NCBI RefSeq assembly: GCF_002950945.1
Contig: NZ_CP012673.1
Coordinates: forward strand, 6,462,501 to 6,526,500
DNA from: Sorangium cellulosum
GTDB lineage: Bacteria; Myxococcota_A; Polyangia; Polyangiales; Polyangiaceae
Length of the DNA: 64,000 bases
Direction: 5' to 3'
Part shown: in pieces, positions 27,872 to 36,375 of the stretch
Layout: each line of letters opens with the position of its first letter
How positions within the stretch are numbered: the stretch's first letter is position 1
The notes under the pieces: generated by a model
The model's input: the letters and a program-made list of their open reading frames with translations, nothing else
Databases searched by the model: none
Told to the model about the DNA's origin: nothing
Program-made: the position numbers and the translations under genes

Positions 27872-29323
27872 ATGCGATCGTGGACGTGGCTTTCGCTCCT
27901 CGCTGTCCCTGCGCTCACGGCGTGCGCGGCGGTCGCTGACGCGCCGCCCAGCGCGCGGGGTGGTGAGGAAACAAGCGGGGCCGGCGGTGGCGGCGGCAGG
28001 GTCGGCGGTAGCGATCTGCCCCGTTCCTGCGGAACCCTCGAGCTCGCGGAGCCCTCGCTGCGCCTCGCGGAGAGGGACACCGACCTGCTCGACCCGCAGT
28101 GGGTGATCGGGGCCGGGGCGGACGCTCCGCTCTATCTCTACGCCGCCGCCACGACGCCCTCCTCGGGTCGGGTCCTCCAGCGCGCCACCCTGGATCCCTG
28201 GTCCGAGCAGCCCGCCACGTTCAGCGAGCCCACGCTGGTGCTGGACAGCAGGCGCGCGCCCGTCCACGGCAACGCCTTCGCGGTGGCGCCGCTCCGGCCG
28301 TCTTACGATTCCAACTACGAATCCATCGTCTTCTACCGCGAGCACAGCAAACAGCAGCAGGTGGACTACCTGCCGCCGGTGTTCCAGTTCCGGGCCACGC
28401 CCGCCTGGAGCCACGGCGGCCCGCCAGCCGCTCCGGCCTGGGAGCAGGACATCGGCGAGTATCCCGGAGATCGCATCGTGACGCTGCGTCCGAACGATTC
28501 AGGGACGGCCCACCTCGCGATCTTGGAGCTAGAGGAGCCTGGCCCGCGGTACTCGCTGATGCGCACCCTCCTGACGAACACGGTGCACCACTCGAGCACG
28601 ATCTTCACCCTCGGGTGCGCAACAACGCCCATCGCGTTCGACGCGGCGTGGGATCAAGGTAGCTGGCTCTTCGGCGCCGCGCTGGGCGCGCCCACGGCGT
28701 GGGAGTCCGGGTGGCAGCCGTGCGATGTGAGGTATCCGGGGGTGGGACCGGCCAAGACCATCTACCTGGGACGGCACTTCCGGGACGAGAGCGGCTCCGG
28801 CACGATCACCTCGAACGAGGCGATCTCCGAGGCTGCGCCTGTCGCGCGCCTCCGCGTGGCCCCCCGGCCGGACGGCGCGTGGCTCGCCTGGAGCCTCGCG
28901 CCGGTCGAGGATGCTCCGGGCGCGCTGCGCGTCGCGCGTATGACCCGTTCGGCCAGCGCCGCGCTGCCTCCCGTCACGGTCCCCTCGTGCTTCTCGCTCG
29001 TCCCGGGCTCGCTGGCCGCCGAGCAGGTCGAGGGAGATCTGGTGGTCGCGGTCGTCGAGACGTCCACCGATGGCAGCGACAGGATCGTGCTCCGCCGGCT
29101 GAACGCGGGCGGCGAGGTGACCTGGATGAAAACCGTGTACCCGACCGGGAAGGTGGAAGGCAGCCTGGCGATGGTCGCGCAGGGCGGCCGGGGGCTCCTG
29201 CTCGCATGGGCGGAGAGGTCGTCGAGCGCGTCCGCTGCGCAGCTGCGGGCGGCGCGCTTCGACTGTGCGGAGGAGTCCGGCGCCATTCCTGCCTGCGACG
29301 TCGAGGCTCCCATCCCTCGTTGA
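27872..29323 (+). CDS. Lipoprotein of unknown function
   Basis: 483 residues; GGAGG six bases before the ATG at 27872 decides the start over an upstream in-frame codon at 27830. Lipobox ALTAC with a short Gly-rich linker. The rest is beta-rich with repeated Trp-containing strands (RVLQRATLDPWSEQPATF, RIVTLRPNDSGTAHLAILEL, LRVAPRPDGAWLAWSLA, DRIVLRRLNAGGEVTW), consistent with a beta-propeller, but no named family is recognised. It closes the block of secreted proteins from 23380 to 29323. The convergent STAS gene ends 43 bases further on. Confidence 0.8.
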   Translation: MRSWTWLSLLAVPALTACAAVADAPPSARGGEETSGAGGGGGRVGGSDLPRSCGTLELAEPSLRLAERDTDLLDPQWVIGAGADAPLYLYAAATTPSSGRVLQRATLDPWSEQPATFSEPTLVLDSRRAPVHGNAFAVAPLRPSYDSNYESIVFYREHSKQQQVDYLPPVFQFRATPAWSHGGPPAAPAWEQDIGEYPGDRIVTLRPNDSGTAHLAILELEEPGPRYSLMRTLLTNTVHHSSTIFTLGCATTPIAFDAAWDQGSWLFGAALGAPTAWESGWQPCDVRYPGVGPAKTIYLGRHFRDESGSGTITSNEAISEAAPVARLRVAPRPDGAWLAWSLAPVEDAPGALRVARMTRSASAALPPVTVPSCFSLVPGSLAAEQVEGDLVVAVVETSTDGSDRIVLRRLNAGGEVTWMKTVYPTGKVEGSLAMVAQGGRGLLLAWAERSSSASAAQLRAARFDCAEESGAIPACDVEAPIPR

Positions 29324-29366
29324 CGGCGCCGATCGGGACGGCGCTGATCGGCCGCGCCGCCGCCGC

Positions 29367-30506
29367 TCACCGGCCGCGGAACGACCCCGCGTCGCGCGCG
29401 TGCCCCTCGCGCAGCGTGCGCCCGATGCAGTGCTTGAGACCCGCCTGGAGGTCCGAGAGCGTCGTGATCTCGGCGAGGTCGAGCCCGAGCGAGACCATCG
29501 TCTGGGCGACGCTCGGCCGGATCCCCGTGATGATGCCCTCCGCACCGAGGAGCCGGATCGCGCGGACGAGATCGACGAGGTAACTCGCGGTCTTCGTGTC
29601 GACGGCCTCGACCCCGGTCAGGTCGAGGAGCGCGTAGCGGGCCTGCGTGCGCACGACCGCCTGGAGAAGGCTGTCCATCACGTCCGCGGTCCTCGCGCTG
29701 TCGACCATGCCGATCATCGGGAGCGCCAGCACGCCGCTCCAGACCTGGAGGATGGGCGTCGAGAGCTGACGGATGATCTGCTGCTGCCGCTCGATGATCG
29801 CCAGCCGTTCCCGGAGCTCCAGCACCGCGCGCCGCGACTCGGTGAGATCGAGGGTGATGCCGATCACCACGTCCACCTCGCCGCGCTCGTCCTGGACCGG
29901 GATAAACCAGTTCTCGATGGGCCTGCCGTGGCCTTCCGAGACGTTGTGGACCTGCTCCCCGCGAAGGGCGCGGCGCAACCCCACGGTCTCGTGCTCGTTG
30001 AAGAGGTCGAAGTTGTTCAGCCCGACGAACTGGCCCGGCTTCACGCCGGACGGCGCGAGGCCCTTGCCGTCCAGGTAGGTGAACACGCCATGGCGGTCGG
30101 AGGCCCAGACGATGATATCGAGGTTGTCGACGAGGGCGCGGAGGATCCGCTGCTGCTCCACGTGGCGCCGGGACGCCTCGACCTCGGCCGTCACGTCGCG
30201 GCCGATGCAGAGAACGCCCGCGACCTCGCCCCGGGGACCGAGCACGCGGTGGTGAGCCCACGCGCACGTCACGTGGCCCCCGTCGCCCCGGACATGACGC
30301 AAGCGCCGCTCCCCGGTGTCCTCCGCGAGCAGCCGCCGCCACACCCCCTCCTCCTCGGGCGTGGGGAGCAGCTCGGCGATGGATCGGCCGATCGCTTCCT
30401 GCCCCGGGAAGCCGAGCTGCCGAGCGGCGCCCTCATTCCACGCCGTGATCGCCAGATCCAGCCCGTACTCGACCACCGCGAGCGGCGATCGCGCGAGAGT
30501 GTCCAC
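29367..30506 (-). CDS. PAS-PAS-STAS regulator, RsbR-like
   Basis: 379 residues from a GTG with GAGGT five bases upstream; an ATG slightly further up is followed at once by a stop, which fixes the start. Two PAS domains: about 8-110 (ITAWNEGAARQLGFPGQEAIG) and 118-235 (DIIVWASDRHGVFTYLDGKG, GLNNFDLF). The linker is coiled-coil-like (LRERLAIIERQQQIIRQLS), and the STAS domain (about 255-365) has LLDLTGVEAVDTKTASYL and ITGIRPSVAQTMVSLGL, keeping both threonines that matter in RsbR. It is closely related to the protein at 10138-11580 and shares the SxPIxxVWxxVLxxPxIG start of the STAS domain. Probably cytoplasmic, forming stressosome-like assemblies. Confidence 0.9.
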   Translation of the reverse strand: MDTLARSPLAVVEYGLDLAITAWNEGAARQLGFPGQEAIGRSIAELLPTPEEEGVWRRLLAEDTGERRLRHVRGDGGHVTCAWAHHRVLGPRGEVAGVLCIGRDVTAEVEASRRHVEQQRILRALVDNLDIIVWASDRHGVFTYLDGKGLAPSGVKPGQFVGLNNFDLFNEHETVGLRRALRGEQVHNVSEGHGRPIENWFIPVQDERGEVDVVIGITLDLTESRRAVLELRERLAIIERQQQIIRQLSTPILQVWSGVLALPMIGMVDSARTADVMDSLLQAVVRTQARYALLDLTGVEAVDTKTASYLVDLVRAIRLLGAEGIITGIRPSVAQTMVSLGLDLAEITTLSDLQAGLKHCIGRTLREGHARDAGSFRGR

Positions 30507-30741
30507 GTGTTACCTCATGTTCAGGAGCGCCGCTCGCAGGGCGCCGGCGGTCGTCCGGCGACGTGCGTGCAATGCAGCGCCGGGTGGCGCCCGGCACTGG
30601 CGGAGGTCGTCATGACGGCCAGGCGGACCCAGTGGATGGAAAGCAAAACGATTCCAAGATGTCAAGGAATCGCAGCGGCGCACCGGATCCCGTGCCGCCG
30701 GGCGAAGCGTCCGGGTAATCGTGGAGGTCGACGGCGTCGCG

Positions 30742-31092
30742 TCACGGCTTCAATTGCAGGTACTCGAAGGCGCGACCGCCTGGGTGAGACACGACGAACG
30801 CGCGGCCGGAAGGCACGTCGGTCCTCGGCGAGAGGACGGTGGTCCGCGGCGAGAGGCGCTCCCAAAACGCGTCAAGATCGTCGACGACGAAGATGCCAGC
30901 GACCTGCCGGGGGACGGCGAGCGCCGCCTCGTCCGGAGCGCTGAGGACGACGATCGGCCCGAGCCACGTCAGGTGGAAGCCGGCGTGGTCGAACACCATC
31001 TTCACGGAGAGGCCGAGCGCCTCCCGGTACTGGGCGACCGTCGCGTCGTGGTCTTCAGCGATGATTGGCGTAATCACATCGAGGATCTTCAT
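30742..31092 (-). CDS. VOC-family (glyoxalase/bleomycin-resistance-like) protein
   Basis: 116 residues from the ATG at 31092 (a GTG three codons upstream is an alternative). It has the beta-alpha-beta-beta-beta pattern of the vicinal oxygen chelate fold: ILDVITPIIAEDHDATVAQY, FHLTWLGPIVVLSAP, and the final RAFVVSHPGGRAFEYLQL. The usual metal ligands are only partly evident, so it might be a binding protein rather than an enzyme. It is divergent from the HxlR-type regulator gene with a palindrome between, so control by that regulator is likely. Confidence 0.85.
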   Translation of the reverse strand: MKILDVITPIIAEDHDATVAQYREALGLSVKMVFDHAGFHLTWLGPIVVLSAPDEAALAVPRQVAGIFVVDDLDAFWERLSPRTTVLSPRTDVPSGRAFVVSHPGGRAFEYLQLKP

Positions 31093-31130
31093 GCCGCACA
31101 CTCTAGCGACCGATCACGCCGGGACGTATA

Positions 31131-31146
31131 CTCACTCGGGAGTGAG
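31131..31146. promoter_or_regulatory. Inverted repeat, probable operator of the HxlR-type regulator
   Basis: The sequence CTCACT-CGGG-AGTGAG is a perfect 6-bp inverted repeat with a 4-base centre. It sits between two divergent start codons (31092 and 31162), 15 bases before the regulator ATG and directly downstream of GTATA. HxlR-family dimers bind short palindromes with similar ACTnAGT-type halves. Position and symmetry support an operator; no binding data can be seen. Confidence 0.6.
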
Positions 31147-31161
31147 CGCGGCCGAGGATCC

Positions 31162-31551
31162 ATGCCGGTGACACGCAAGACGACGTCGTCCAACTTCCAG
31201 AACCAGCAGGCGCTCGCCGGCGCATGCACCCTGAATGACACGCTCTATCGCGTCGGAATGCGGTGGAAGATGCAGATCCTGTTCTTCATCCACGGCGGCG
31301 CGGGCAACTTCGGGGCGCTGAAGAAGCGGCTGCCGAGCATCTCGGATCAGGTCCTCGGCAAGCGGCTGCGCGAGCTCACGGCCGAGGGGCTCGTCCTCAA
31401 GCTCGAGACGATGGATGCGGATCCGGGCGCGCGTGCCGGCGCGAAGGGCCCGTCGCGGACGAGCTACGCCGTGACCCGGAGAGGCGCGGCGCTGCTGCGG
31501 ATCATGGAGAGCCTCTGCGCGTGGGAGGCCGAGGGCTCGAAGCGTCGCTGA
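31162..31551 (+). CDS. HxlR-family winged-helix transcriptional regulator
   Basis: 129 residues. The winged-helix region is clear: LNDTLYRVGMRWKMQILFFI, FGALKKRLPSISDQVLGKRL (recognition helix) and RELTAEGLVLKLE, followed by SYAVTRRGAALLRIMESLCAW. The usual HxlR N-terminal Cys is represented by CTL just before the first helix; in some relatives this Cys senses electrophiles or oxidants. GAGGA lies shortly before the ATG. Divergent from the VOC gene with a palindrome between them, which suggests autoregulation and control of the VOC gene. Confidence 0.9.
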   Translation: MPVTRKTTSSNFQNQQALAGACTLNDTLYRVGMRWKMQILFFIHGGAGNFGALKKRLPSISDQVLGKRLRELTAEGLVLKLETMDADPGARAGAKGPSRTSYAVTRRGAALLRIMESLCAWEAEGSKRR

Positions 31552-31656
31552 CCCGCAGGGCCGGCCGGCGTCGCCGGCGGGAGGCGCCCGGGCCGGGGCG
31601 CTCCTCGGCCCTGAGGTCTCCCGTCTGGCCGCGTCTGGTCGTCACGCGAAGATGGC

Positions 31657-31869
31657 TCAGGGCGGGCAGGCGCGCCCCCAGACGACCGTGGCGGCGATCG
31701 TGCCGGAGACGATGCCCGCCGGGCGGTGCGCGAGGACGAGGTCGCGGACGCAGCGAGCCGCTCGTCCGGCGGCGCGGGGCGCGCCGGAGGCGACGCAGGC
31801 GCAGCCGTCGAGGGGTATCGGCGAGCGGAGGGGCCTCACGGTTCCCGGCGCCACCGGCGAGACGCTCAC
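31657..31869 (-). CDS. Small hypothetical protein coupled to the AraC regulator gene
   Basis: 70 codons starting at a GTG that overlaps the AraC stop (GTGA), which is the only positive argument for a real gene. The C-terminal part (LVLAHRPAGIVSGTIAATVV) could be a short hydrophobic helix; otherwise it is Ala/Arg/Pro-rich. I recognise no family. It may equally be non-coding. Confidence 0.3.
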   Translation of the reverse strand: MSVSPVAPGTVRPLRSPIPLDGCACVASGAPRAAGRAARCVRDLVLAHRPAGIVSGTIAATVVWGRACPP

Positions 31870-32750
31870 GCCGCCGCGCGGACGGGCGGCCGGCGGAGCG
31901 CGGCGCCCTGGGATCGGCTTCGGCGGCGGAACGCGCCCGGCGCCTCTCCCGTGTGCCGCTTGAAGGCGCGGCTGAACGCGAACTCCGAGTCGTACCCGAC
32001 CTCGGCCGCGATGGCGGCCAGCGAGCCGTCGCCCTCGGCGAGCATCTCGGCCGCGCGCTGCATGCGGAGCTCCGCGAGATGCCGGAGCGGCGGCACGCCG
32101 AGCTCGGCGAGGAAACGCCGCGCGAACGCCGCGCGGGAGAGGCCCGCCGCCCTCGCGAGCGCCTCGATGGTCCAGCGCTCCGCCGGCCTCTCCTGCATGA
32201 GCTGGAGCACCCGGGCGACGCGCCGATCGAAGGCGCGCGCCGCCTGGCCTTCGCGCGCGCGCTCATGGCAGTGCAGCGCGTAGGCGAGCAGCGGGTCGAG
32301 CAGCGAATGCGCCAGCCGCTCCTGCCCGGCGGAAGGATCCGCGAGCGCGGCGCGCAGCAGGCTCACGACGGCCGAGAGGCCCTGCATGCGCCGCACGCTG
32401 GCGGCTGGGAGGTGCACCACGGGCGCGAGGGCGGCGAGCGCCCCGCCGGGCGCGACGGCGTAGGAGGCGGAGAGCAGCTCGGCCGGCGCGGGAGCGGCGC
32501 CGGAGGGCGGCGCGACGCAGCGGAGGCTCTGCTCGTGGGGTCCCGCGCCGCGCGCGCCGCCCCCGAGGAGAACGAGGTCGCCGGGCTCGAGAGCGAGGTC
32601 GCGCACCCCGTCCTGGGAGAGGTGAAAGGCGCCTTGCACGACGACGTGGAGGCTCGGCGGATCGCCCGCGACCACACGCCAGGGCGGCGCCCCATGACGC
32701 CGGGAGACCGCCACGCCCCGAGGAAGCTGCCGCTCCGTCTCGTCCGCCAT
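31866..32750 (-). CDS. AraC-family transcriptional regulator with cupin sensor domain
   Basis: 294 residues. The N-terminal half is a cupin-like sensor of the AraC_binding_2/cupin_6 type (SLHVVVQGAFHLSQDG, LEPGDLVLLGGGA). The C-terminal part has two helix-turn-helix motifs typical of AraC proteins (WTIEALARAAGLSRAAFARR and SLAAIAAEVGYDSEFAFSRA followed by FKRHTGEAPGAFRR). Members of this branch often control a neighbouring oxidoreductase, but none is adjacent here; the next genes are a small unknown frame and, divergently, a ClpP paralogue. Ligand unknown. Confidence 0.92.
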   Translation of the reverse strand: MADETERQLPRGVAVSRRHGAPPWRVVAGDPPSLHVVVQGAFHLSQDGVRDLALEPGDLVLLGGGARGAGPHEQSLRCVAPPSGAAPAPAELLSASYAVAPGGALAALAPVVHLPAASVRRMQGLSAVVSLLRAALADPSAGQERLAHSLLDPLLAYALHCHERAREGQAARAFDRRVARVLQLMQERPAERWTIEALARAAGLSRAAFARRFLAELGVPPLRHLAELRMQRAAEMLAEGDGSLAAIAAEVGYDSEFAFSRAFKRHTGEAPGAFRRRSRSQGAALRRPPVRAAA

Positions 32751-32873
32751 GGCTCATCGTGGCCCGGGCCGCGGCCGCTCGTCCAGCGCCCGTTCGTGGA
32801 TCGAGACGCGCGGGCATGACTCCGCGCTTCGCGGTCATGGCGCGCGGGCGGGAGCGGCCGGAAGCTCGGGCCC

Positions 32874-33467
32874 ATGATGCGCTTCGATTCGAACCCGAAC
32901 GACGAACAGATGCTCCCCCGCGTGTTGCCTGAGCGGGTCCACAGCAGCCTGCTGAAGAGCCGGACGGTCCTGATCTTCGGGGAGATCACGAGCGAGCTGG
33001 CGCAGGCGACGACGGCGCAGCTCCTCGCCCTCGCGAGCGAGAGCGAGGAGCCGATCCGGGTCGTGATCCACTCGCCGGGAGGGCACGTGGAGTCGGGGGA
33101 TACGATCCACGACGTGATTCGCTTCATCCGGCCCGAGATCAAGATGATCGGCACCGGCTGGGTCGCCAGCGCGGGCGCGCTGATCTTCATCGCCGCGCGG
33201 CGGGAGAACCGGTTCGCGTTGCCGAACACGCGCTTCCTCTTGCACCAGCCGCTCGGCGGCGTGCGCGGCCCGGCGTCGGACATCGAGATCGAGGCGGCCC
33301 AGATCATGGCCGCGCGCGAGCGGCTCAACCGCCTCTTCGCCGAGGCGACCGGGCGGGAGCCCGCGAAGATCGCGCAGGAGACCGAGCGCAACCTGTGGAT
33401 GACGGCGCGCCAGGCCCAGGAGTACGGCCTCGTGCATCGCGTGATCGAGAGCGCGCTGGACGTCTGA
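32874..33467 (+). CDS. ClpP-family serine protease subunit (paralogue with Asn in the triad)
   Basis: 197 residues, the normal length for ClpP. The catalytic Ser99 (GWVASAGALIF) and His124 (RFLLHQPLGG) are present. The third residue, usually Asp in TERDxF, is Asn173 here (TERNLWM). An Asn in this position is known from Listeria ClpP1, which depends on a partner ClpP for activity. So this may be a regulatory paralogue that forms mixed rings, working with an AAA+ unfoldase. No Clp ATPase gene is adjacent. There are two ATG codons in a row at the start and no strong ribosome site. Confidence 0.9.
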   Translation: MMRFDSNPNDEQMLPRVLPERVHSSLLKSRTVLIFGEITSELAQATTAQLLALASESEEPIRVVIHSPGGHVESGDTIHDVIRFIRPEIKMIGTGWVASAGALIFIAARRENRFALPNTRFLLHQPLGGVRGPASDIEIEAAQIMAARERLNRLFAEATGREPAKIAQETERNLWMTARQAQEYGLVHRVIESALDV

Positions 33468-33531
33468 GCGTGCCGCGCGGCGCTCGGCGGTGAATCTGGA
33501 TCAGAAAATTACATATCCCCGAGGCGGGTCG

Positions 33532-33588
33532 CGTCGGGCAACCTCGGTCGCGTCGGGCAACCTCGGTCGCGTCGGGCAACCTCGGTCG
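33532..33588 (+). repeat. Three 19-bp tandem repeats
   Basis: Three exact head-to-tail units of cgtcgggcaacctcggtcg (33532-33550, 33551-33569, 33570-33588) lie between the convergent clpP-like and hflX genes. The core gcaacctcggtcgcgtcgg resembles gcaacctgggtcgggtcg from the arrays around the transposase at 45.1 kb, so it may belong to the same dispersed repeat family. No open frame crosses it convincingly. Confidence 0.9.
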
Positions 33589-33619
33589 CGTCGCTCCGTG
33601 AGCGAGTGTTGCATGTTCT

Positions 33620-34960
33620 CTACACCTCCTCTGCCAGACGCTTGCGCAGCCGCCCGAGGATCTCGGGCGTGCCTTGCACCGTGACGAGCCTCGTCTCCCC
33701 GTATTCCTCCGAGACGACCCGCACGTCCTTGCGCGCGTCCGCGAGGACCCCCTGCGCCTTGTACGGAACCTCGAACGACTCGGTGACGAGCATTCGGTCG
33801 AAGAACGAGACGACGCGGTCGCGCAACCGCTCCCCGTCCTCTCCGCTGTGGGCGCAGAGCTGGATCCCGTGTGGGAGCTCGCTGGCCAGGGCGGCTCGCT
33901 CCGCGGCGTCGAGCCGATCGATCTTGTTGAGCAGCAGCCAGGCCGGCGTCTCCGACGCGCCGATCTCCGCGACGACCTCTCGGGTAACACGGATGTGCTC
34001 GCGGAAGTCCGGGTCGGAGGCGTCGACCACGTGAAGGAGGAGCCAGGCCTCGTGGGCCTCGTCGAGCGTCGATCGGAAGGACGCCACGAGCGCGTGCGGA
34101 AGACGGCGGATGAAGCCCACGGTGTCCGCGAGCAGAATCGGCGGCGTGGAGCCCGGCGAGAGCGGGCGTACCGTCGTTTCGAGCGTCGCGAACAGCTTGT
34201 CCTCCACGAGCACTTCGCTGCCGGTCAACCGCCTCATGACGGCCGACTTCCCCGCGTTCGTGTAGCCGATGAGCGCAACCCTGAAGGTCTCTGCCCGCCT
34301 CCGCCGCTTCGTGGCCGCGCCGGTGTGTGCCCTCCCGAGCTCACGACGGGCCGCGGCGATACGATCGCGGAGGCGCTGCTTGGCCAGCTCGACGTTGGTG
34401 TGCCCGCGCGACGCGCGCCCGCCACCGCCCTCGCGATCGCCGAGCGCGTGGTCGTCGCGGACGCGCGGCAGCTCGTATTGCAGGCGCGCCAGCTCCACCT
34501 CGAGCCGCGCCTCGCGGGTCCGGGCACGACGCTCGAACACGCGGAGGATGACCGCCGCGCGGTCGAGCACCTCGACGCCCGTGGCGATCTCGAGGTTCCG
34601 CTGCTGTCCCGGGCTGAGCTCATCGTCCACGACGACGAGATCGGCCCCGGCGAAGGCCCCCGGCGACGTGCTCCGCCGCGGCGGCGCGGGCCCCCGGGGC
34701 ACCTCGCCCGGGCCCCCGGTGAGCGCGGCGATCTCCCGGAGCTTCCCCTCGCCGAGGTACGTCGAGGCGCTGCGGCTGGGCCGCTTCTGGGTGACGGTGG
34801 CCGCAGCGGCGATCCCGAGCCCGTGCAGGAGCTGCGTGAGCTCGGCGATCGAGCGCTCGAGCTCGCGCTCGCTCACCTCGGGGACCTGCACGGCAACGAC
34901 GATGGCTTTGCGACCTTGGACGCTCGGGTGTTCATGTTCTGGATGCCTGGAAACGGACAT
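33620..34960 (-). CDS. hflX: GTPase HflX
   Basis: 446 residues; GGAGG eight bases before the ATG. The N-terminal HflX domain contains STYLGEGKLREI, VVVDDELSPGQQRNLE and the Arg-rich helix typical of the family. The G domain follows with G1 GYTNAGKS, G3 LLADTVGFIRRLPH and G4 LLNKIDRLD. HflX binds the 50S ribosomal subunit and rescues or recycles stalled ribosomes, especially under heat. A Pro/Arg insertion (VPRGPAPPRRSTSPGAF) in the N-terminal domain and a C-terminal extension of about 60 residues (beta-rich, ending LGRLRKRLAEEV) are also seen; the latter occurs in other HflX proteins. Single gene. Confidence 0.95.
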   Translation of the reverse strand: MSVSRHPEHEHPSVQGRKAIVVAVQVPEVSERELERSIAELTQLLHGLGIAAAATVTQKRPSRSASTYLGEGKLREIAALTGGPGEVPRGPAPPRRSTSPGAFAGADLVVVDDELSPGQQRNLEIATGVEVLDRAAVILRVFERRARTREARLEVELARLQYELPRVRDDHALGDREGGGGRASRGHTNVELAKQRLRDRIAAARRELGRAHTGAATKRRRRAETFRVALIGYTNAGKSAVMRRLTGSEVLVEDKLFATLETTVRPLSPGSTPPILLADTVGFIRRLPHALVASFRSTLDEAHEAWLLLHVVDASDPDFREHIRVTREVVAEIGASETPAWLLLNKIDRLDAAERAALASELPHGIQLCAHSGEDGERLRDRVVSFFDRMLVTESFEVPYKAQGVLADARKDVRVVSEEYGETRLVTVQGTPEILGRLRKRLAEEV

Positions 34961-35431
34961 GGCGGTGACCTCCGGGGACGAAGTCCTGGGAGGCCCGGAG
35001 CGAGTTCATGGCCGCGCGACGCGAGGCTCCATGCCATGCAGTCCATGCAGGAGAGCCGAGCGGTTTCCCACGGCACGCACACGCGCCCTGACCTCCCGTC
35101 GAGGAAGCAGGACGGAGAGGCAGCGCAGCCAGGCAGGCGCGCGCGCACCGGGCGCGAACGGGGCCTGACGTGAGCGCTGCCGAGCTCAGCGCAGCCGAAT
35201 GGAGGCGATCGCCATGGCCCCATGATGCCAAGCGCCGGCGCTCACGCCAACCACGAACTTCCGCCCATGGATAAGTTATTTAGCTTACACAAACCGGATC
35301 GGGTCGCTCGACCTGGATCAGTCGAGTCGCTCCGGAAAAAAAACGTCGTGCCGATGTCGAGGGAGGGCCGGCGGCTCCGACATCCCCGTGTAGCGCCGAG
35401 AACGGCGGCACATCACGAGGACGAGGACCCC
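34961..35431. other. Non-coding region between hflX and a small membrane protein gene
   Basis: About 470 bases between divergent genes. The left 20 bases contain the hflX ribosome site. Frames spanning 34965-35300 are Arg/Pro-rich shadows. The stretch 35268-35300 (gataagttatttagcttacac) is clearly AT-rich and is the best promoter candidate for the rightward gene; a short inverted repeat ctcgac...gtcgag follows at about 35307-35326 and then a run of eight A at 35337-35344. Nothing more is recognised. Confidence 0.4.
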
Positions 35432-35872
35432 ATGAACACCACCATCGAAGCCATCCAAGGATCGCTCACCGTCACGACCGCGCCCGCCCCGGGTCGGACC
35501 ACGCTCCGCAGCGTCGGCGCCGTACTCGGCGGCCTCGTGTCGACCTTCATCGTCACCACGGCCGTGGATCTGGCGTTGCACGCCTCCGACGTCTTCCCGC
35601 CGCACGGCGAGCGGATGGCCGACGCGCTGTTCGTGCTGGCCCTCGCCTACCGGTTCGTCTTCAACGCCGCCGGCAGCTATGTCGCGGCCCGGCTCGCTCC
35701 GACGCGCCCGATGCGTCACGCGCTCGCGCTCGGCGTCGTGGGCGTCGCCGTCAGCATCCTCGGCGCCGTCATGATGTGGGAGTTCGGGCCCGCCTGGTAC
35801 TCGATCGCGAACATCGCGATCGCGCTGCCGTGCGCCTGGGTCGGCGCACGACTGCGAGGCGTTCGCTCCTGA
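35432..35872 (+). CDS. Small integral membrane protein, function unknown
   Basis: 146 residues from the ATG after an acgaggacgagga segment. Four membrane helices are visible (about 24-45, LGGLVSTFIVTTAVDLALHA; 60-82, LFVLALAYRFVFNAAGSYVAA; 92-112, HALALGVVGVAVSILGAVMM; 120-140, IANIAIALPCAWVGARL). The second helix pair with YVAARLAP is seen in many unassigned small bacterial membrane proteins. The frame is open for another 70 codons upstream, but this part has no membrane or signal character, so the internal ATG is preferred. No partner gene. Confidence 0.75.
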   Translation: MNTTIEAIQGSLTVTTAPAPGRTTLRSVGAVLGGLVSTFIVTTAVDLALHASDVFPPHGERMADALFVLALAYRFVFNAAGSYVAARLAPTRPMRHALALGVVGVAVSILGAVMMWEFGPAWYSIANIAIALPCAWVGARLRGVRS

Positions 35873-36004
35873 GGAGAGGGAGATCAGGAAGCATCGCTGT
35901 CCGGACCCTCTCGCAAGTGGGCACGGATGCGGCCCTCATTCGAGTACAAGCGGAACACGCTCGAAGGTAAATAGAAGGGAGGAAGAACGGAGAGGAGTGC
36001 CGGA

Positions 36005-36307
36005 GTGACGAGCAAGGGGAGCGATGGTCTCGGGCTGTGTTGCATCAACGTCGGGGTCACGTTCGCCCGCGGCGCGCTCGGCGCAGGGATCGCCAGCGGA
36101 GCCGACGGCGGCGACATCGAGCCCGCGGCCGTCGGTTTGCTGTTCGGCGGCTGCCTTGGCCTGCTCACGGCCAACATCGTCGACATCGCCGTCTTCGCGT
36201 ACGAGGAGCACGAGGCGGAGTGCTACGATGACATCCGCCTCCGGCTCGCGCCCCAGGTCGGCTTCGCGCCCGGCGGCGCCACCTTCGGCCTCGCCCGCAC
36301 CTTCTGA
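36005..36307 (+). CDS. Small protein resembling the C-terminal part of larger myxobacterial membrane proteins
   Basis: 100 residues from a GTG. It has Gly-rich hydrophobic stretches (GALGAGIASGADGG; AVGLLFGGCLGLLTANIVDIAV followed by a FAYEEH segment) and ends with RLAPQVGFAPGGATFGLARTF. The last segment is the kind of terminal beta strand, ending in Phe, found in outer-membrane proteins. A hydrophobic helix followed by such a tail is common at the end of longer proteins in this group, so the gene may be a 5'-truncated relic; a short independent protein is also possible. It ends two bases before a possible upstream start of the kelch gene. Confidence 0.5.
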   Translation: MTSKGSDGLGLCCINVGVTFARGALGAGIASGADGGDIEPAAVGLLFGGCLGLLTANIVDIAVFAYEEHEAECYDDIRLRLAPQVGFAPGGATFGLARTF

Positions 36308-36375
36308 GAATGCAAGGATCGCTCAAGAGACCCTGGGTGGCCTGTCCGCCCACGAACCGCTCGACTCGAGGCTCG

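Noticed and set aside
33532..33588. Possible CRISPR array
   Set aside because: Only three 19-bp units in direct contact, no spacers, no cas genes.
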